A model generated the notes under the pieces. That model had not been told where the DNA came from, did not search any database, and worked only from the letters and a program-made list of their open reading frames with translations. From assembly GCA_022402525.1 (NCBI GenBank), contig JAKRSB010000101.1:62001-126000 (forward strand): 64,000 nt of DNA. Direction: 5' to 3'. Below, one piece after another: positions 1 through 8,606 of this stretch (positions within the stretch are counted from its first letter, which is position 1; every line of letters begins with the position of its first letter). The position numbers and the translations under genes are program-made. The DNA comes from Thermosynechococcaceae cyanobacterium MS004. Lineage in GTDB: Bacteria; Cyanobacteriota; Cyanobacteriia; Thermosynechococcales; Thermosynechococcaceae.

Positions 1-1
1 T

Positions 2-154
2 TACGAAAAAAATGGATATATTCCAGCTACAGGCGTTGAAACCCCTCGCTGCGATCGCGTTTATGTAAAACAGCTCGTTATCAGCAGCCCATGCCCGACA
101 AGATCTCATGAGCCATCTGTCCACGGGCAAGCTGTCAACGAGTCCTTCCGGTAA
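2..154 (+). CDS. 3' end of a GNAT-like N-acetyltransferase (partial)
   Basis: Frame 2 is open from the window edge for 50 codons to a TAA stop. The readable part begins YEKNGYIPATGVETPRCDRV. The YEKNGY segment followed by an aromatic/charged strand resembles the last beta strands of GNAT acetyltransferases, where a YE+xGF-type motif closes the acetyl-CoA fold. The last 20 or so residues look like unstructured tail. The gene starts outside the window, so the acetyl-CoA binding motif cannot be seen. The family assignment rests on this short motif only. Confidence 0.4.
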   Translation, partial: YEKNGYIPATGVETPRCDRVYVKQLVISSPCPTRSHEPSVHGQAVNESFR

Positions 155-217
155 GATAGAGCTTCTGGGGCGATCGCCTTTCCCCAAAATTTTCCTGACC
201 CACTGTCTGCTGCCCCC

Positions 218-1846
218 ATGTCCCTCACGCTTTACAACAGCCTCAGCCGCCGCAAAGAACCCTTTGAAACCCTCACCCCAGGCCGCGTCCTGATGTACTG
301 CTGTGGGGTGACGGTCTATGACTATTGCCATCTGGGCCATGCTCGTTCCTATATTGTGTGGGACACCGTGCGCCGCTATCTCGAATGGCGGGGCTATGCG
401 GTGCAGTACGTGCAAAACTTCACCGACATTGACGACAAAATTCTAAAGCGCGCCCGTGAAGAGCAGTCCACCATGGCTGCCGTCAGCGAAAAGTATATTG
501 CAGCCTACTTTGAAGACATGGAGCGGCTCAATATTCGTAAGGCCAATGCCTACCCGCGCGCGACCCATGCCCTAAATGGAATTCAGCGCCTCATTCATGA
601 GCTAGAGCAAAAGGGCATCGCCTATGCAGCAGAGGGCGATGTTTACTATTCCGTGCGCAGTTTTCCCGGCTACGGAAAACTATCCGGTCGCAAACTAGAC
701 GATATGCAGGCCGGAGCCAGTGGTCGGGTGGAGGTGCCAGAGTCTAATCATCCAGAATCTAATCATCCAGAATCTAGCCACCCAGAATCTAACCACCCAG
801 AACCAAACACCTCAGTGCCTGAGCCGCCTGATGACCCAAGTGCAGAGCCCAAGAAAAAAGATCCCTTTGACTTTGCCTTATGGAAAGCTGCTAAGCCCGA
901 AGAACCCTTCTGGGATTCCCCTTGGGGGGCCGGTCGTCCAGGATGGCATATTGAATGCTCTGCCATGGTGCGTGACGGCCTTGGAGAACAGATTGATATC
1001 CACGTAGGGGGAGCCGATCTGATCTTTCCGCATCACGAAAATGAAATTGCCCAGTCCGAAGCCGTCACCGGAAAATCGCTCGCGCGCTACTGGCTACACA
1101 ACGGCATGGTGAATGTTGAGGGGGAGAAAATGTCTAAGTCCCTAGGCAATTTCACCACGATTCGTCAGCTTCTGGATGAGCCATTGGCTATTCTAGAGGG
1201 CGATCGCTTTGACCCGATGGCGCTACGGCTTTTTGTCCTCCAGGCTCAGTATCGGAAGCCCATCGACTTTACTCCAGAGGCTATCAGTTCTGCCCAAATC
1301 AGTTGGCAGACCCTCAAGGCTGGACTCACCTTTGCCCAAGACTTTGGTAATGCTCTGGGCTGGACGGATCTTGAGTCGGATGATTCCCGCGCTGGTCTTC
1401 AAAACCCTTCAGAAGTTGCTCAGCAGGCTGTTCAGCGCTTTCAATCCTCAATGGATGATGACTTCAACTCCCCAGGGGCCTTAGCTGTCCTGTTTGAGCT
1501 GGCGAAGGAGTTACGGCGCGCCGGAAATGTAATCAACCACGTCGGGAAAAGCGATCGCGATGCTTCCGATCTGCGCCAAGAATGGCAAACCCTTGTCGAC
1601 TTGTCTACAGTGCTGGGATTAGAGGTGCTGGGACTAGAAGCAGCATCAGCGCAAGAAGCCTCTGGACAAGCGCAGGTCAATAGTCCTGAAATTGAAGCCA
1701 TGATTGCGGCGCGAACCGCAGCGAGGCAGTCTAAAAACTTTGCAGAGAGCGATCGCCTTCGGGACTTACTCAAGGCGCAAGGCATCACGCTTATTGATCA
1801 ACCCGATGGCACGACCCGCTGGCGGCAGGGCTCAGCAAGGCCATAA
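218..1846 (+). CDS. cysS: Cysteinyl-tRNA synthetase
   Basis: Class Ia enzyme that charges tRNA-Cys with cysteine in the cytoplasm. Visible hallmarks: N-terminal CCGVTVYDYCHLGH with the HIGH-type motif (about residues 38-41), the zinc/active-site segment WHIECSAM, HHENEIAQSEA, and EKMSKSLGNF (KMSKS, about residue 304). The protein has 542 residues against a usual 460-500. Most of the excess is an insertion at about residues 174-215 made of a five-fold PESNH-type pentapeptide repeat plus an acidic/proline linker, placed between GYGKLSGRKL and DPFDFALWK. The catalytic core appears intact, so the insert is probably a tolerated surface loop. Confidence 0.97.
   Translation: MSLTLYNSLSRRKEPFETLTPGRVLMYCCGVTVYDYCHLGHARSYIVWDTVRRYLEWRGYAVQYVQNFTDIDDKILKRAREEQSTMAAVSEKYIAAYFEDMERLNIRKANAYPRATHALNGIQRLIHELEQKGIAYAAEGDVYYSVRSFPGYGKLSGRKLDDMQAGASGRVEVPESNHPESNHPESSHPESNHPEPNTSVPEPPDDPSAEPKKKDPFDFALWKAAKPEEPFWDSPWGAGRPGWHIECSAMVRDGLGEQIDIHVGGADLIFPHHENEIAQSEAVTGKSLARYWLHNGMVNVEGEKMSKSLGNFTTIRQLLDEPLAILEGDRFDPMALRLFVLQAQYRKPIDFTPEAISSAQISWQTLKAGLTFAQDFGNALGWTDLESDDSRAGLQNPSEVAQQAVQRFQSSMDDDFNSPGALAVLFELAKELRRAGNVINHVGKSDRDASDLRQEWQTLVDLSTVLGLEVLGLEAASAQEASGQAQVNSPEIEAMIAARTAARQSKNFAESDRLRDLLKAQGITLIDQPDGTTRWRQGSARP
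737..811 (+). repeat. 15-bp in-frame tandem repeat inside cysS (5 units)
   Basis: Five consecutive 15-bp units close to CCAGAATCTAATCAT encode PESNH, PESNH, PESSH, PESNH, PEPNT. Exact period 15 keeps the reading frame. The array lies in a loop where most CysRS proteins have only a few residues. Confidence 0.9.
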
Positions 1847-1891
1847 GTTTTTTCTCCCCAGTCTTGGTCTACAAAGCCTAATGCAGCAGCC

Positions 1892-2722
1892 ATGACAGCC
1901 GCGATCTTTCTCCTCTTGCTGACGGCGATCGCGGTTGCAGCGGTCTTGGGCTATCCCACCTGGTTGAAGCAGTGCCGGAATCGTCTGAGGGCAAAGCCTT
2001 TCCCTGCTCAGTGGCTAGCAACCCTAGAGCAGTACCTCCCCATGTATCCTCAGCTCTCACGCTCAGAGCGGCAGCGACTCCAGGGACATATCCAGGTCTT
2101 TTTAGCCGAGAAGCAGTTCATTGGCTGCGGGGGGCTGCAGGTCACTCCAGAAATGAAGTTCATCATTGCAGCCGTCGCCAGCCTGCTGCTGCTGAACGAA
2201 CGCGACACCTACTTCCCAAAGCTACGTTCCGTTCTGATCTACCCCAGCGCTTACTGGGTGAATGAAACGACATCCACTGGCTACGTCGTCCATGAGCGTC
2301 GGGTTGCTCGCCTTGGCGAATCTTGGGACGCTGATTTAGTGGTTTTAGCTTGGAATCAGGTTCAGCAGGGCATGCGCCATTGGCAAGACGGCAAAAACGT
2401 CATCCTCCATGAATTCGCCCACCAGCTCGACCAAGAAGATGGAAAAGCGGAAGGCGTCCCCATTTTGAACTCAGAGACAGACTATACCGCCTGGGCGCAA
2501 GTCATGACAAAAGAGTACCAAGCCCTTTGTCAGCGGATTGTGCAAGGCAAAAAGACTGTCTTGGACAGCTACGGAGCGACTAATCCGGCTGAATTTTTTG
2601 CAGTGGCGACCGAAACCTTTTTTGAGAAGCCTAAAGCGTTGTTAACGAACCATCCAGCGCTCTACCAGCAGCTTCAAGCCTTTTATTCCCTCAACCCAGC
2701 ACAGTGGAGTGAGGGTGATTGA
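1892..2722 (+). CDS. M90 (MtfA-like) zinc peptidase
   Basis: Zinc-dependent peptidase of the MtfA/M90 family (276 residues). The signature is HEFAHQLDQEDG at about residues 173-184, an HExxH zinc site followed by the family-typical LD. A second conserved stretch near the C-terminus (GATNPAEFFAVATETFFE) supplies the probable third metal ligand (E). Residues 1-20 are a hydrophobic segment (AAIFLLLLTAIAVAAVLGY), suggesting a membrane anchor, which E. coli MtfA lacks. It follows cysS by 45 bp on the same strand and may be cotranscribed. The physiological substrate is unknown; the E. coli protein binds the regulator Mlc. Confidence 0.88.
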   Translation: MTAAIFLLLLTAIAVAAVLGYPTWLKQCRNRLRAKPFPAQWLATLEQYLPMYPQLSRSERQRLQGHIQVFLAEKQFIGCGGLQVTPEMKFIIAAVASLLLLNERDTYFPKLRSVLIYPSAYWVNETTSTGYVVHERRVARLGESWDADLVVLAWNQVQQGMRHWQDGKNVILHEFAHQLDQEDGKAEGVPILNSETDYTAWAQVMTKEYQALCQRIVQGKKTVLDSYGATNPAEFFAVATETFFEKPKALLTNHPALYQQLQAFYSLNPAQWSEGD

Positions 2723-2726
2723 GCGT

Positions 2727-2782
2727 GGCTAGTATTGAGAACGGCTAGTATTGAGAGCAGCTAGTATTGAGAGCGGCTAATC
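2727..2782. repeat. 16-bp tandem array between the M90 gene and the next gene
   Basis: Three full units close to GGCTAGTATTGAGAGC plus a partial fourth, immediately after the M90 stop codon and running into the 3' end of the convergent gene. One of the family of 14-16-bp arrays found throughout this window. Confidence 0.85.
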
Positions 2783-3088
2783 ATGATTAGCTTCAGGGTG
2801 GGGATTTGGAATTTGCTCTGCCTCAGGACAGTCATCAGACACCAAGGGCTCCACATCGCCTCGCGGCACTGAAGCAAGTTTTCGTGTCACAGCACCAATA
2901 CTTTCGAGACGAACCATTTCTTCCCAAGAGCACATTTCGTCTTCTTCATCGGTCTCGTAGCGAAGGGTAACGAGATCCCCTTCCATATCAATGATGCGCG
3001 CACGCTCTAACCAGCGCTGCTGATCTCGCAAGAACACCCACACCTCATGTCCTTCACTGTAAAGCTGATAAATCTTGCGGTGTAGCAT
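2777..3088 (-). CDS. DUF6679-type conserved cyanobacterial protein
   Basis: Small soluble protein of about 103 residues beginning MLHRKIYQLYSEGHEVWVF. I recognise it as a cyanobacteria-wide hypothetical family (DUF6679 by recollection). The body alternates hydrophobic strands with charged patches (RARIIDMEGDLVTLRYETDE), suggesting a small beta-barrel or SH3-like fold. The open frame could start 13 codons upstream, but homologues as I recall them begin at MLHRKI, so the internal ATG at 3088 was chosen. The acidic C-terminal tail (DDCPEAEQIPNPHPE) varies. Function unknown. Confidence 0.75.
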   Translation of the reverse strand: MLHRKIYQLYSEGHEVWVFLRDQQRWLERARIIDMEGDLVTLRYETDEEDEMCSWEEMVRLESIGAVTRKLASVPRGDVEPLVSDDCPEAEQIPNPHPEANHD

Positions 3089-3623
3089 AGATTGCCTCTC
3101 CAATACAAATTTTCTCAGCCGTTTCAACAGCCCTATCTGAGCCGCCGCCTGCGCTCATTGGTTGATCCTGTTTAGGCGGCGACCCCTCAATCTATCTAGC
3201 GTCTTAAACTGTCCCTCTCAAACCTGCGCTTACGGAGCCTACCCTTTTAGCTTGACGCCTAGTCTAGTATAAAGATGCGCAAAATGGCGAGATTTAAGAC
3301 CTGAAGTATTGTTCGGTTCAATTCTCTCTCCATTCCCGTCAGGGCTGAAGCAGTTTGGTGCAGCTACACGCTAGTGGAGCCTCATGGCTTTTATGAAATA
3401 AATTAACCTACCCTTAGCCTAACCTGCCAAGCGTGGAAGTGGTCATGGGTTGTCTCTCAAAAAGGTCTGGATAACCGCGCTAAATGATCGTAGGTTCAGC
3501 ACCATTGCCCTTAGAGTCTAGGGTCTAGAGTTTAGGGTCTAGAGCTTAGGGTCTAAAAAATATCGCCCTCCCCGCCAGCCTTGATTTTAATGCCCTAGAT
3601 GTTTTAAGAGTTCCAAACGCTTC
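3089..3623. other. Intergenic region without a gene
   Basis: About 535 bp between divergent genes, presumably holding both promoters. No open frame of note and no tRNA-like fold was seen. The only structure is a short array near 3511-3556 with a TAGGGTCTAGAG-type unit of 14-15 bp (about three copies). Confidence 0.5.
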
Positions 3624-4427
3624 ATGGTTCCAGTTCCTCCCGCTACGATCGCGACTGAAGGGGTACAGTCTAGCGAGACTGATCGCTTCATTTATACTCC
3701 GCCGACCTCGGCTATTGGCTCACGGCGTATTTTAGTCAAGCCAAATCTGGGCTACCCTGTTGGGCCGCCCGTGACGGTGAGCATGAGGGTTTTGGGCGAA
3801 GTTTTGAAGCGTTTGCGCCAGTCAAGCCCTAACGCCGAAATTTTGGTTGTTGAAGGGGTCTGCTCTCCTGTTGCCCTCAGTGCGATCGCAAGTCGGCATG
3901 GGCTATACGCCCTCATGGATGAAGGCATGCAGCTTTTGGATGCAGATCAGCTTCCGCTTCAGGAGTATCCCAATCGATCGCCGCAGCCCGTCCGGTTTAA
4001 GTCGATGTGGGCACCCGCCATTCTTGCGGAGGTAGACTGCTGCATCAGTGTGGGTGCTCTCAAGCGCACAATCTTGAAAGATCAGCCCTTGATTTCGGCC
4101 TCTCTCAAAAACCTATACGGTCTCTTTCCGCGCTCGAAATATAAGGCCAGGAGCCCAAACTCACGGGGACAGCTCCATCGTCCCTCCGTCCCTCAAGTGC
4201 TTCAGGATGTGTACTTCTCCATCGGTCATCTGTTTCAGGGCGCTGTTGTGGATGGCGATCGCAAGTTTGTGAGCCAGAGCTGGCAGCCTGACCGAGGGCA
4301 AAGTATCGCGCTGGGTCAGGTCATTTGGGGCGATGATCTGCTGGCCGTTGACCGGAGAGCCTGCGTCCTTGGAAGCGAGGCCATTCCTGAGTATTTAGAG
4401 GCTATTGAGCAGCTTCGATATCGGTAG
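3624..4427 (+). CDS. DUF362 domain protein
   Basis: 267-residue protein of the DUF362 family. The family signature RRILVKPNLGYP is at about residues 34-45, and the later segment DCCISVGALKRT is typical. DUF362 domains often sit beside ferredoxin-like Fe-S domains; here no CxxCxxC cluster is visible, so the stand-alone domain is present. The biochemical role is not established. It is convergent with the Rieske gene that follows. Confidence 0.8.
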   Translation: MVPVPPATIATEGVQSSETDRFIYTPPTSAIGSRRILVKPNLGYPVGPPVTVSMRVLGEVLKRLRQSSPNAEILVVEGVCSPVALSAIASRHGLYALMDEGMQLLDADQLPLQEYPNRSPQPVRFKSMWAPAILAEVDCCISVGALKRTILKDQPLISASLKNLYGLFPRSKYKARSPNSRGQLHRPSVPQVLQDVYFSIGHLFQGAVVDGDRKFVSQSWQPDRGQSIALGQVIWGDDLLAVDRRACVLGSEAIPEYLEAIEQLRYR

Positions 4428-4480
4428 ATCTCGGTATAGCTAGATTTGGCAGGTGCAACCCCCGCAACGGTACTCGCCTG

Positions 4481-4942
4481 TTAGCCCCCCTTAACCAGCA
4501 CGAGATCTCCCTCTGTTTTTGCGATAAAGGTTGCCAAGGGTTTGCTGGCTGGGCCTTGACTGACGCTGCCATCGGTCTTAAACCTGGAGTTGTGACAGGG
4601 ACAGATGAATTCTGTTGAGGTGCGATTCCAGTCCACAGCACAGCCATCGTGGGGGCAGGTGGGGTTAACTGCAATGAGTTGAGATGGGTTCGCTGGGTCA
4701 TTCACCACAAGGAGCGGGCCTGATACAAAGGCCTTATCTTGAATGAACCCTGCTTGCTGAAGCGCTGCGACTGACCCCACTTCAGTAAAGCCGTCGGGAC
4801 GGGCGGCAGCAGGAACAGCGCTCGGTGACGCTACGCTTTCTGTGGGACTGTCCGAGGAGCAGGCCGCGATCGCGAGCGGGAGACTACTGGCGATCGCGCC
4901 AACCCCCACCCACGACAAAAAAGCGCGACGATCCATACCCAT
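4481..4942 (-). CDS. Tat-exported Rieske [2Fe-2S] lipoprotein-like protein
   Basis: 153-residue Rieske protein. The N-terminus has a twin-arginine motif (MDRRAFLSW), a hydrophobic stretch, and a possible lipobox IAAC at about residues 24-27, suggesting Tat export and lipid anchoring. The two cluster-binding boxes are CPHDGC and CPCHNSRF, giving the two Cys and two His ligands plus the cysteines of the usual disulfide. It is shorter than PetC of the cytochrome b6f complex (about 180 residues) and lacks the PetC transmembrane pattern, so it is more likely one of the minor cyanobacterial Rieske proteins. ATG at 4942 or 4936 are both possible starts. Confidence 0.88.
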   Translation of the reverse strand: MGMDRRAFLSWVGVGAIASSLPLAIAACSSDSPTESVASPSAVPAAARPDGFTEVGSVAALQQAGFIQDKAFVSGPLLVVNDPANPSQLIAVNPTCPHDGCAVDWNRTSTEFICPCHNSRFKTDGSVSQGPASKPLATFIAKTEGDLVLVKGG

Positions 4943-5082
4943 GCGGTTTCTCCATTTGTAATTGATTCATTTATTACTTATAAGACAGTGCCGTAAGACA
5001 ACGTCAATAAGACAAAGTACTTAAGAGACAGAATCCTCAAAACAGAATGCCTTACAACACTGCAGGAAACCTGGAATGCCGT

Positions 5083-5129
5083 ATTCGAGATGCCCTATTG
5101 GAGATGTCCTATTAGAGATGCCCTATTAG
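5083..5129. repeat. 14-bp tandem array upstream of the Rieske gene
   Basis: Three units close to ATTAGAGATGCCCT in the region between the minus-strand Rieske gene and the alpha/beta hydrolase gene. The rest of this 298-bp interval shows no gene. Confidence 0.75.
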
Positions 5130-5240
5130 CGGCTGAGTCTCAAACCTGAGCTAATTTCCTACATCTTTTCCCACCAGCTCTATTTTTATCGGTTTTTAGA
5201 ATCATTCGGTATCTACCATGAGGTGGACGTTCTTCGGAGT

Positions 5241-6155
5241 TTATGGGGTTGGAGGCTGTGATATCTGGGCTTCCTGTGTCTGAATCCACTGGTCTAGCGC
5301 TGCGTTTACCACTTCAGGACGCTCATCATGGGGGCAGTGGCCTGCATCTACCCATTCCAAGGTTGCGTCTGGGGCATAGTGAAGGAATTGCTGAGCCTTT
5401 GTGGGCGTCATCCAGGGGTCAGCGTTTCCCCACAGCAGCAGTAGGGGGCGCTGGAGATTCTTGAGCAGTTCGTCTAGCTTGCGGCCTGGAGGGGTCTTAA
5501 AAACCGCAGCAAAGACATCTAGCGCACCTTCATCAAAGGCGGGCTGGTAGATTTCTTCCACGAGGCGATCGGTGACGGCGGTGGGGTCTTTGTAGACCTT
5601 GAGTAAAATCTCGCGGATACGCTGGCGATCGCGGGTACGGTTGAACAGGAAAAAGCTCACCACCTCAATTACAAACGGGAGCTTCAAGAGCGATCGCGTT
5701 ATCTCTGAAATAGCCTGCTGCCAGAGGGGACGCTGCACCTGACTATCGGCAGTAAAGGGGCCTGCACAGTTCAGCAAAACAAGACCCTGAGTCCAGTCGG
5801 GACAGTCTACTGCAAAACAGAGGGCCGCATAGCCTCCCAAAGAGTTGCCCGCCACATATACTGGAGCCTGAATAATTTCTCGGCAAAAATCTTGAAGCTG
5901 ATCGCGCCAGAGGTCTGAGCTATAGGTGATTTTAGGCTTCTGCGATCGCCCAAATCCAAGAAGGTCAACCGCCCAGACGCGATAGTGACGAGATAAAACC
6001 TCGATGTTTTTCCGCCAGTGATCCGTTGAGGCACCAAAGCCGTGAATGAGCAAAATATCCGGCCCCGTGGTGCCCGACTGCACATAGTGCACTCGCCATC
6101 CTTTCCAAAGCCAATCGGCCTGCTTTAGTTCAGGGACAACTTCAAGCTGTGTCAT
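5241..6155 (-). CDS. Alpha/beta-hydrolase
   Basis: Alpha/beta-hydrolase fold protein of about 304 residues from the ATG at 6155 (MTQLEVVPELKQADWLWKG). Visible: oxyanion-hole motif LLIHGFGAS, nucleophile elbow GNSLGGYAAL (Ser), acid in WGNADPWMTP (Asp), and catalytic His in DAGHCPHDERP. The open frame extends 58 codons further upstream, but that extension is encoded by an 11-bp tandem repeat and has no family similarity, so the ATG at 6155 is preferred. The family includes esterases, haloperoxidases and chlorophyll-catabolic hydrolases; the substrate cannot be predicted. Confidence 0.85.
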   Translation of the reverse strand: MTQLEVVPELKQADWLWKGWRVHYVQSGTTGPDILLIHGFGASTDHWRKNIEVLSRHYRVWAVDLLGFGRSQKPKITYSSDLWRDQLQDFCREIIQAPVYVAGNSLGGYAALCFAVDCPDWTQGLVLLNCAGPFTADSQVQRPLWQQAISEITRSLLKLPFVIEVVSFFLFNRTRDRQRIREILLKVYKDPTAVTDRLVEEIYQPAFDEGALDVFAAVFKTPPGRKLDELLKNLQRPLLLLWGNADPWMTPTKAQQFLHYAPDATLEWVDAGHCPHDERPEVVNAALDQWIQTQEAQISQPPTP

Positions 6156-6210
6156 GACTCTATTCATCCTCGTCTGGGGCATTTTTACTGATAAGGGGAC
6201 TAAGCTCCAT

Positions 6211-6265
6211 CGGGAGCCAACCGGGATCCAATCGGGATCCAATTGGGATCCAATAGAAGTCCAAT
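6211..6265. repeat. 11-bp tandem array upstream of the hydrolase gene
   Basis: Five units close to CGGGATCCAAT, each containing a BamHI-like GGATCC core in the central copies. It sits 56-110 bp upstream of the chosen start. The surrounding 6156-6619 interval holds no other recognisable gene; the right half must contain the promoter of the next plus-strand gene. Confidence 0.85.
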
Positions 6266-6619
6266 AAGGACTTACGCATAAGGGCAAACCAATAGAAGCT
6301 AACCAATAGCGGTTAACTAATGCCGGCAATAGCGGCTAGCAAAGACTCTCAAAGCCATATTGTATCTAGATTTCAGCATTCCGTGCTCAGCCTCTAGATT
6401 CCCCAAATACCTTGAGAAAACGGAGCTTTTTGAGCTATGCCCTGAGGGGTAGTCCGTTGGGACAACAACAGTTCATTGACAGTGGTCAAAATCTATCAAA
6501 GTGCATAAAATTGAAAAAATTTGCGATATTCAAAGACTTCGCGTGGAGAATAGGAGCAAATTTTTGTAGACTTTAGGGAATGCAAGCGTTTTGCTTTGCG
6601 ATGAAGAGGAGGTGCCCCT

Positions 6620-6922
6620 ATGCTGTCCCCCAGCGACATTATTGGACAAAAAGTATGGCTAGAGGTTCCTAGAGACCTAGACTATCCCTTGGCAGAGCCA
6701 ATTCGGGTGAAGGCTGTCCTGACACAGCCCACATCTCCGCCCTGGTTTTACGCACGATATGAGGATACGCCAAGGGCAGTGCGCGAAGCTGGTCAATGGA
6801 TTAGCCTCCATGATGCGCAGCAGGCTGTTCTGCTGCATCCAGTTTTTGAGGAGACCTATCTGGATGAAGAGGATTGGGCCGACGAGTATGCCGATGAGGA
6901 GAATGAGCTGAACCTTAAGTAG
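6620..6922 (+). CDS. Small acidic protein of unknown function
   Basis: 100-residue soluble protein starting MLSPSDIIGQKVWLEV. A clear ribosome-binding site (GAGGAGGTG, 6605-6613) lies 6 bp before the ATG, supporting expression. The N-terminal two thirds look like a small beta-rich domain; the C-terminus is very acidic (DEEDWADEYADEENE). I do not recognise a named family. It could be a cyanobacterial lineage-specific protein. No operon partner. Confidence 0.7.
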   Translation: MLSPSDIIGQKVWLEVPRDLDYPLAEPIRVKAVLTQPTSPPWFYARYEDTPRAVREAGQWISLHDAQQAVLLHPVFEETYLDEEDWADEYADEENELNLK

Positions 6923-7024
6923 GATGCAGCTTTGGGGTACAGATATCTTGATTTTCAGCAGGCTGCGCGATCGCTTCCCGTCTAGCTGAGTTCTAGATTT
7001 GCAGTCTATCTTTCACCGTCTGTC

Positions 7025-7046
7025 CCTCAAAGGTGTTTTTGAGGGC
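7025..7046. terminator. Hairpin between two convergent genes
   Basis: CCCTCAAA and TTTGAGGG form an 8-bp perfect stem around a 6-nt loop between the convergent small genes. There is no long T-run on either side, so termination is plausible but not certain. Confidence 0.45.
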
Positions 7047-7066
7047 TGAAGCGCTGAAGCGGCTTT

Positions 7067-7333
7067 CTAGCTTTGCTTAGGCTTTGCAAGGTTAGGAAAT
7101 TTTTTTAGAATCTGGCTCAAGAGTCCGCTGAAAATTGCCCCCCCCATCAACACACTGAGGGCAGGGGTAAAGACGGGTTCCCAGAGTTGATGCCAAAGGT
7201 CTAGACCCAGGGGGACGCCAGCCCCTCTGCCCAGCAGCGCCGCAATGAACCAGACGAAACTGCCCAGCACAAAGAAGGTATTGATGACCAGAAGGGTATT
7301 GATTCCGTCTAGAATTTTGCCCACTTTACTCAT
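7067..7333 (-). CDS. Small membrane protein with two predicted helices
   Basis: 88 residues, starting MSKVGKILDGINTLLVINT. Two hydrophobic segments, about residues 12-35 and 57-72, flank a short polar loop (DLWHQLWEP); the C-terminus is basic (KKFPNLAKPKQS). Function not recognised. It lies 120 bp upstream of the next gene's stop in the same orientation; whether the two are cotranscribed is unclear. Confidence 0.65.
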   Translation of the reverse strand: MSKVGKILDGINTLLVINTFFVLGSFVWFIAALLGRGAGVPLGLDLWHQLWEPVFTPALSVLMGGAIFSGLLSQILKKFPNLAKPKQS

Positions 7334-7453
7334 TTCTCGCGTGACAAAGGGTAAAGACTTTATAGCGTAAAGACTTGATTCAGAAGCAGAAAACCTATTG
7401 AGCCAAGCTTACTGAGTCTTTGCGCTGAATGTTTCCTTTTGGATGGGATGTCG

Positions 7454-7870
7454 CTACTCTAAAACCCAGTCTTTAACCTTCTGCAAGCTTTTCCAGTCTG
7501 CCTTGCGTGCAAGACCGTCGGCAAAACTTTGCTCAGCTTCTGTTCGGAGTTCCGGCACCATCATCATCTGCTGCACAATTTCAATGTGCGATCGCACGCC
7601 TTTTTGCCCCGTTTCTAGCATGGCCATAGAAAGGTTGATGCGAGCCTGTGGATCTTGGGGGTTGAGCTTAACCGCCTTTTGTGCCGCTTTGTAGGCCAGA
7701 GTAGGCTTCTCTGCAATTAAGTACAGCCAAGCAAGACAGGTCCAGGCGGGGCTATTGCGGTCTGCGCGGCTGCACACCTCCTTAAATACCGGAATTAAGT
7801 CTTCTACGGGTTCTCCGGCTTTATAGCGCTCAATCCCTTCATCAAATAGTGCTTCAACAGTTTGGGTCAT
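7454..7870 (-). CDS. TPR-like protein
   Basis: 138 residues made of paired alpha helices with tetratricopeptide character: AWTCLAWLYLIAEKPTLAYKAAQKAVKLNP is spaced like one TPR and is followed by DPQARINLSMAMLETGQ (broken here for length). Such cyanobacterial short TPR proteins serve as protein-interaction modules. The start MTQTVEALFDEGIERYKAG agrees with the helix pattern. No specific partner is indicated by its neighbours. Confidence 0.7.
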   Translation of the reverse strand: MTQTVEALFDEGIERYKAGEPVEDLIPVFKEVCSRADRNSPAWTCLAWLYLIAEKPTLAYKAAQKAVKLNPQDPQARINLSMAMLETGQKGVRSHIEIVQQMMMVPELRTEAEQSFADGLARKADWKSLQKVKDWVLE

Positions 7871-7975
7871 TCGTCTTGGACTTCAGGCTTGGGGTTGAGG
7901 AATTTTGGGCTGGGTAGTTTGGTAAAGCCTAGAAACTTTAAAATCTAGGCTGAAATCTAGGTTGAAAAAGACAAT

Positions 7976-8332
7976 CTAGGTTGAAAAAGATGTACCGCAG
8001 CCGCAGGTTTGGGCGGCATTGGGGTTTGTGAACTTAAACCCACCGCCAATCAGCGCTTCGCTATAGTCGAGCACCAGTCCATAAATATACAGCAAACTCT
8101 TGGGGTCAGAGACAACTTTAAAGCCTTCGTAATCAAAGACTTCATCCGTGCTTTGGATATTGTTGGGGTCTTCAAAGTCCATGGTGTAAGACATCCCCGA
8201 ACAGCCACCCCCCCGCACGCCCACGCGCAGACAAAGGTCTTTGCCGTTGCGATCGCGTAGCTCCAGCACATGCTTCAGTGCGGAGTCCGTCATCAAGATT
8301 CCCTTTTGTTGAGTTTGAGTCGCTTGAGTCAT
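7976..8332 (-). CDS. A-type Fe-S cluster carrier (IscA/SufA/HesB family)
   Basis: 118-residue A-type carrier that receives and delivers Fe-S clusters during maturation of iron-sulfur proteins. The three invariant cysteines are present: GGGCSGMSYTMDFED and the C-terminal CGCG (QTCGCGTSF). The N-terminal 13 residues (MTQATQTQQKGIL) precede the family start ITLT-like TDSALKHV segment. Such cyanobacterial proteins are named SufA or IscA; I cannot decide which from this sequence. A short 19-bp direct repeat (CTAGGTTGAAAAAGA type) lies at its 3' end. Confidence 0.92.
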   Translation of the reverse strand: MTQATQTQQKGILMTDSALKHVLELRDRNGKDLCLRVGVRGGGCSGMSYTMDFEDPNNIQSTDEVFDYEGFKVVSDPKSLLYIYGLVLDYSEALIGGGFKFTNPNAAQTCGCGTSFST

Positions 8333-8606
8333 GGTAGGTTCAATCCCTTGAGATGGTACGGAGTGGGTCGTGGGGAATGGGTTGTGGGCTATGCAGGCTG
8401 GGTAAAGCTACAGCGGTTTGAACACTGACCCTTTGCATATTTTTGCCGATTACGCTGCCTCTATTGTAGAGGGTGACTCGCCTTTCAGCGAGATGAACCG
8501 ATCTGGTAAGCGCCCCATTTGCTTCTGCCTTGCCTGGACTTTCATGGAGAGTCTGCTCACAGTCTATTCAAAGCCCGTTCATTAAGGCCCATTCATCCAG
8601 ACCCTT

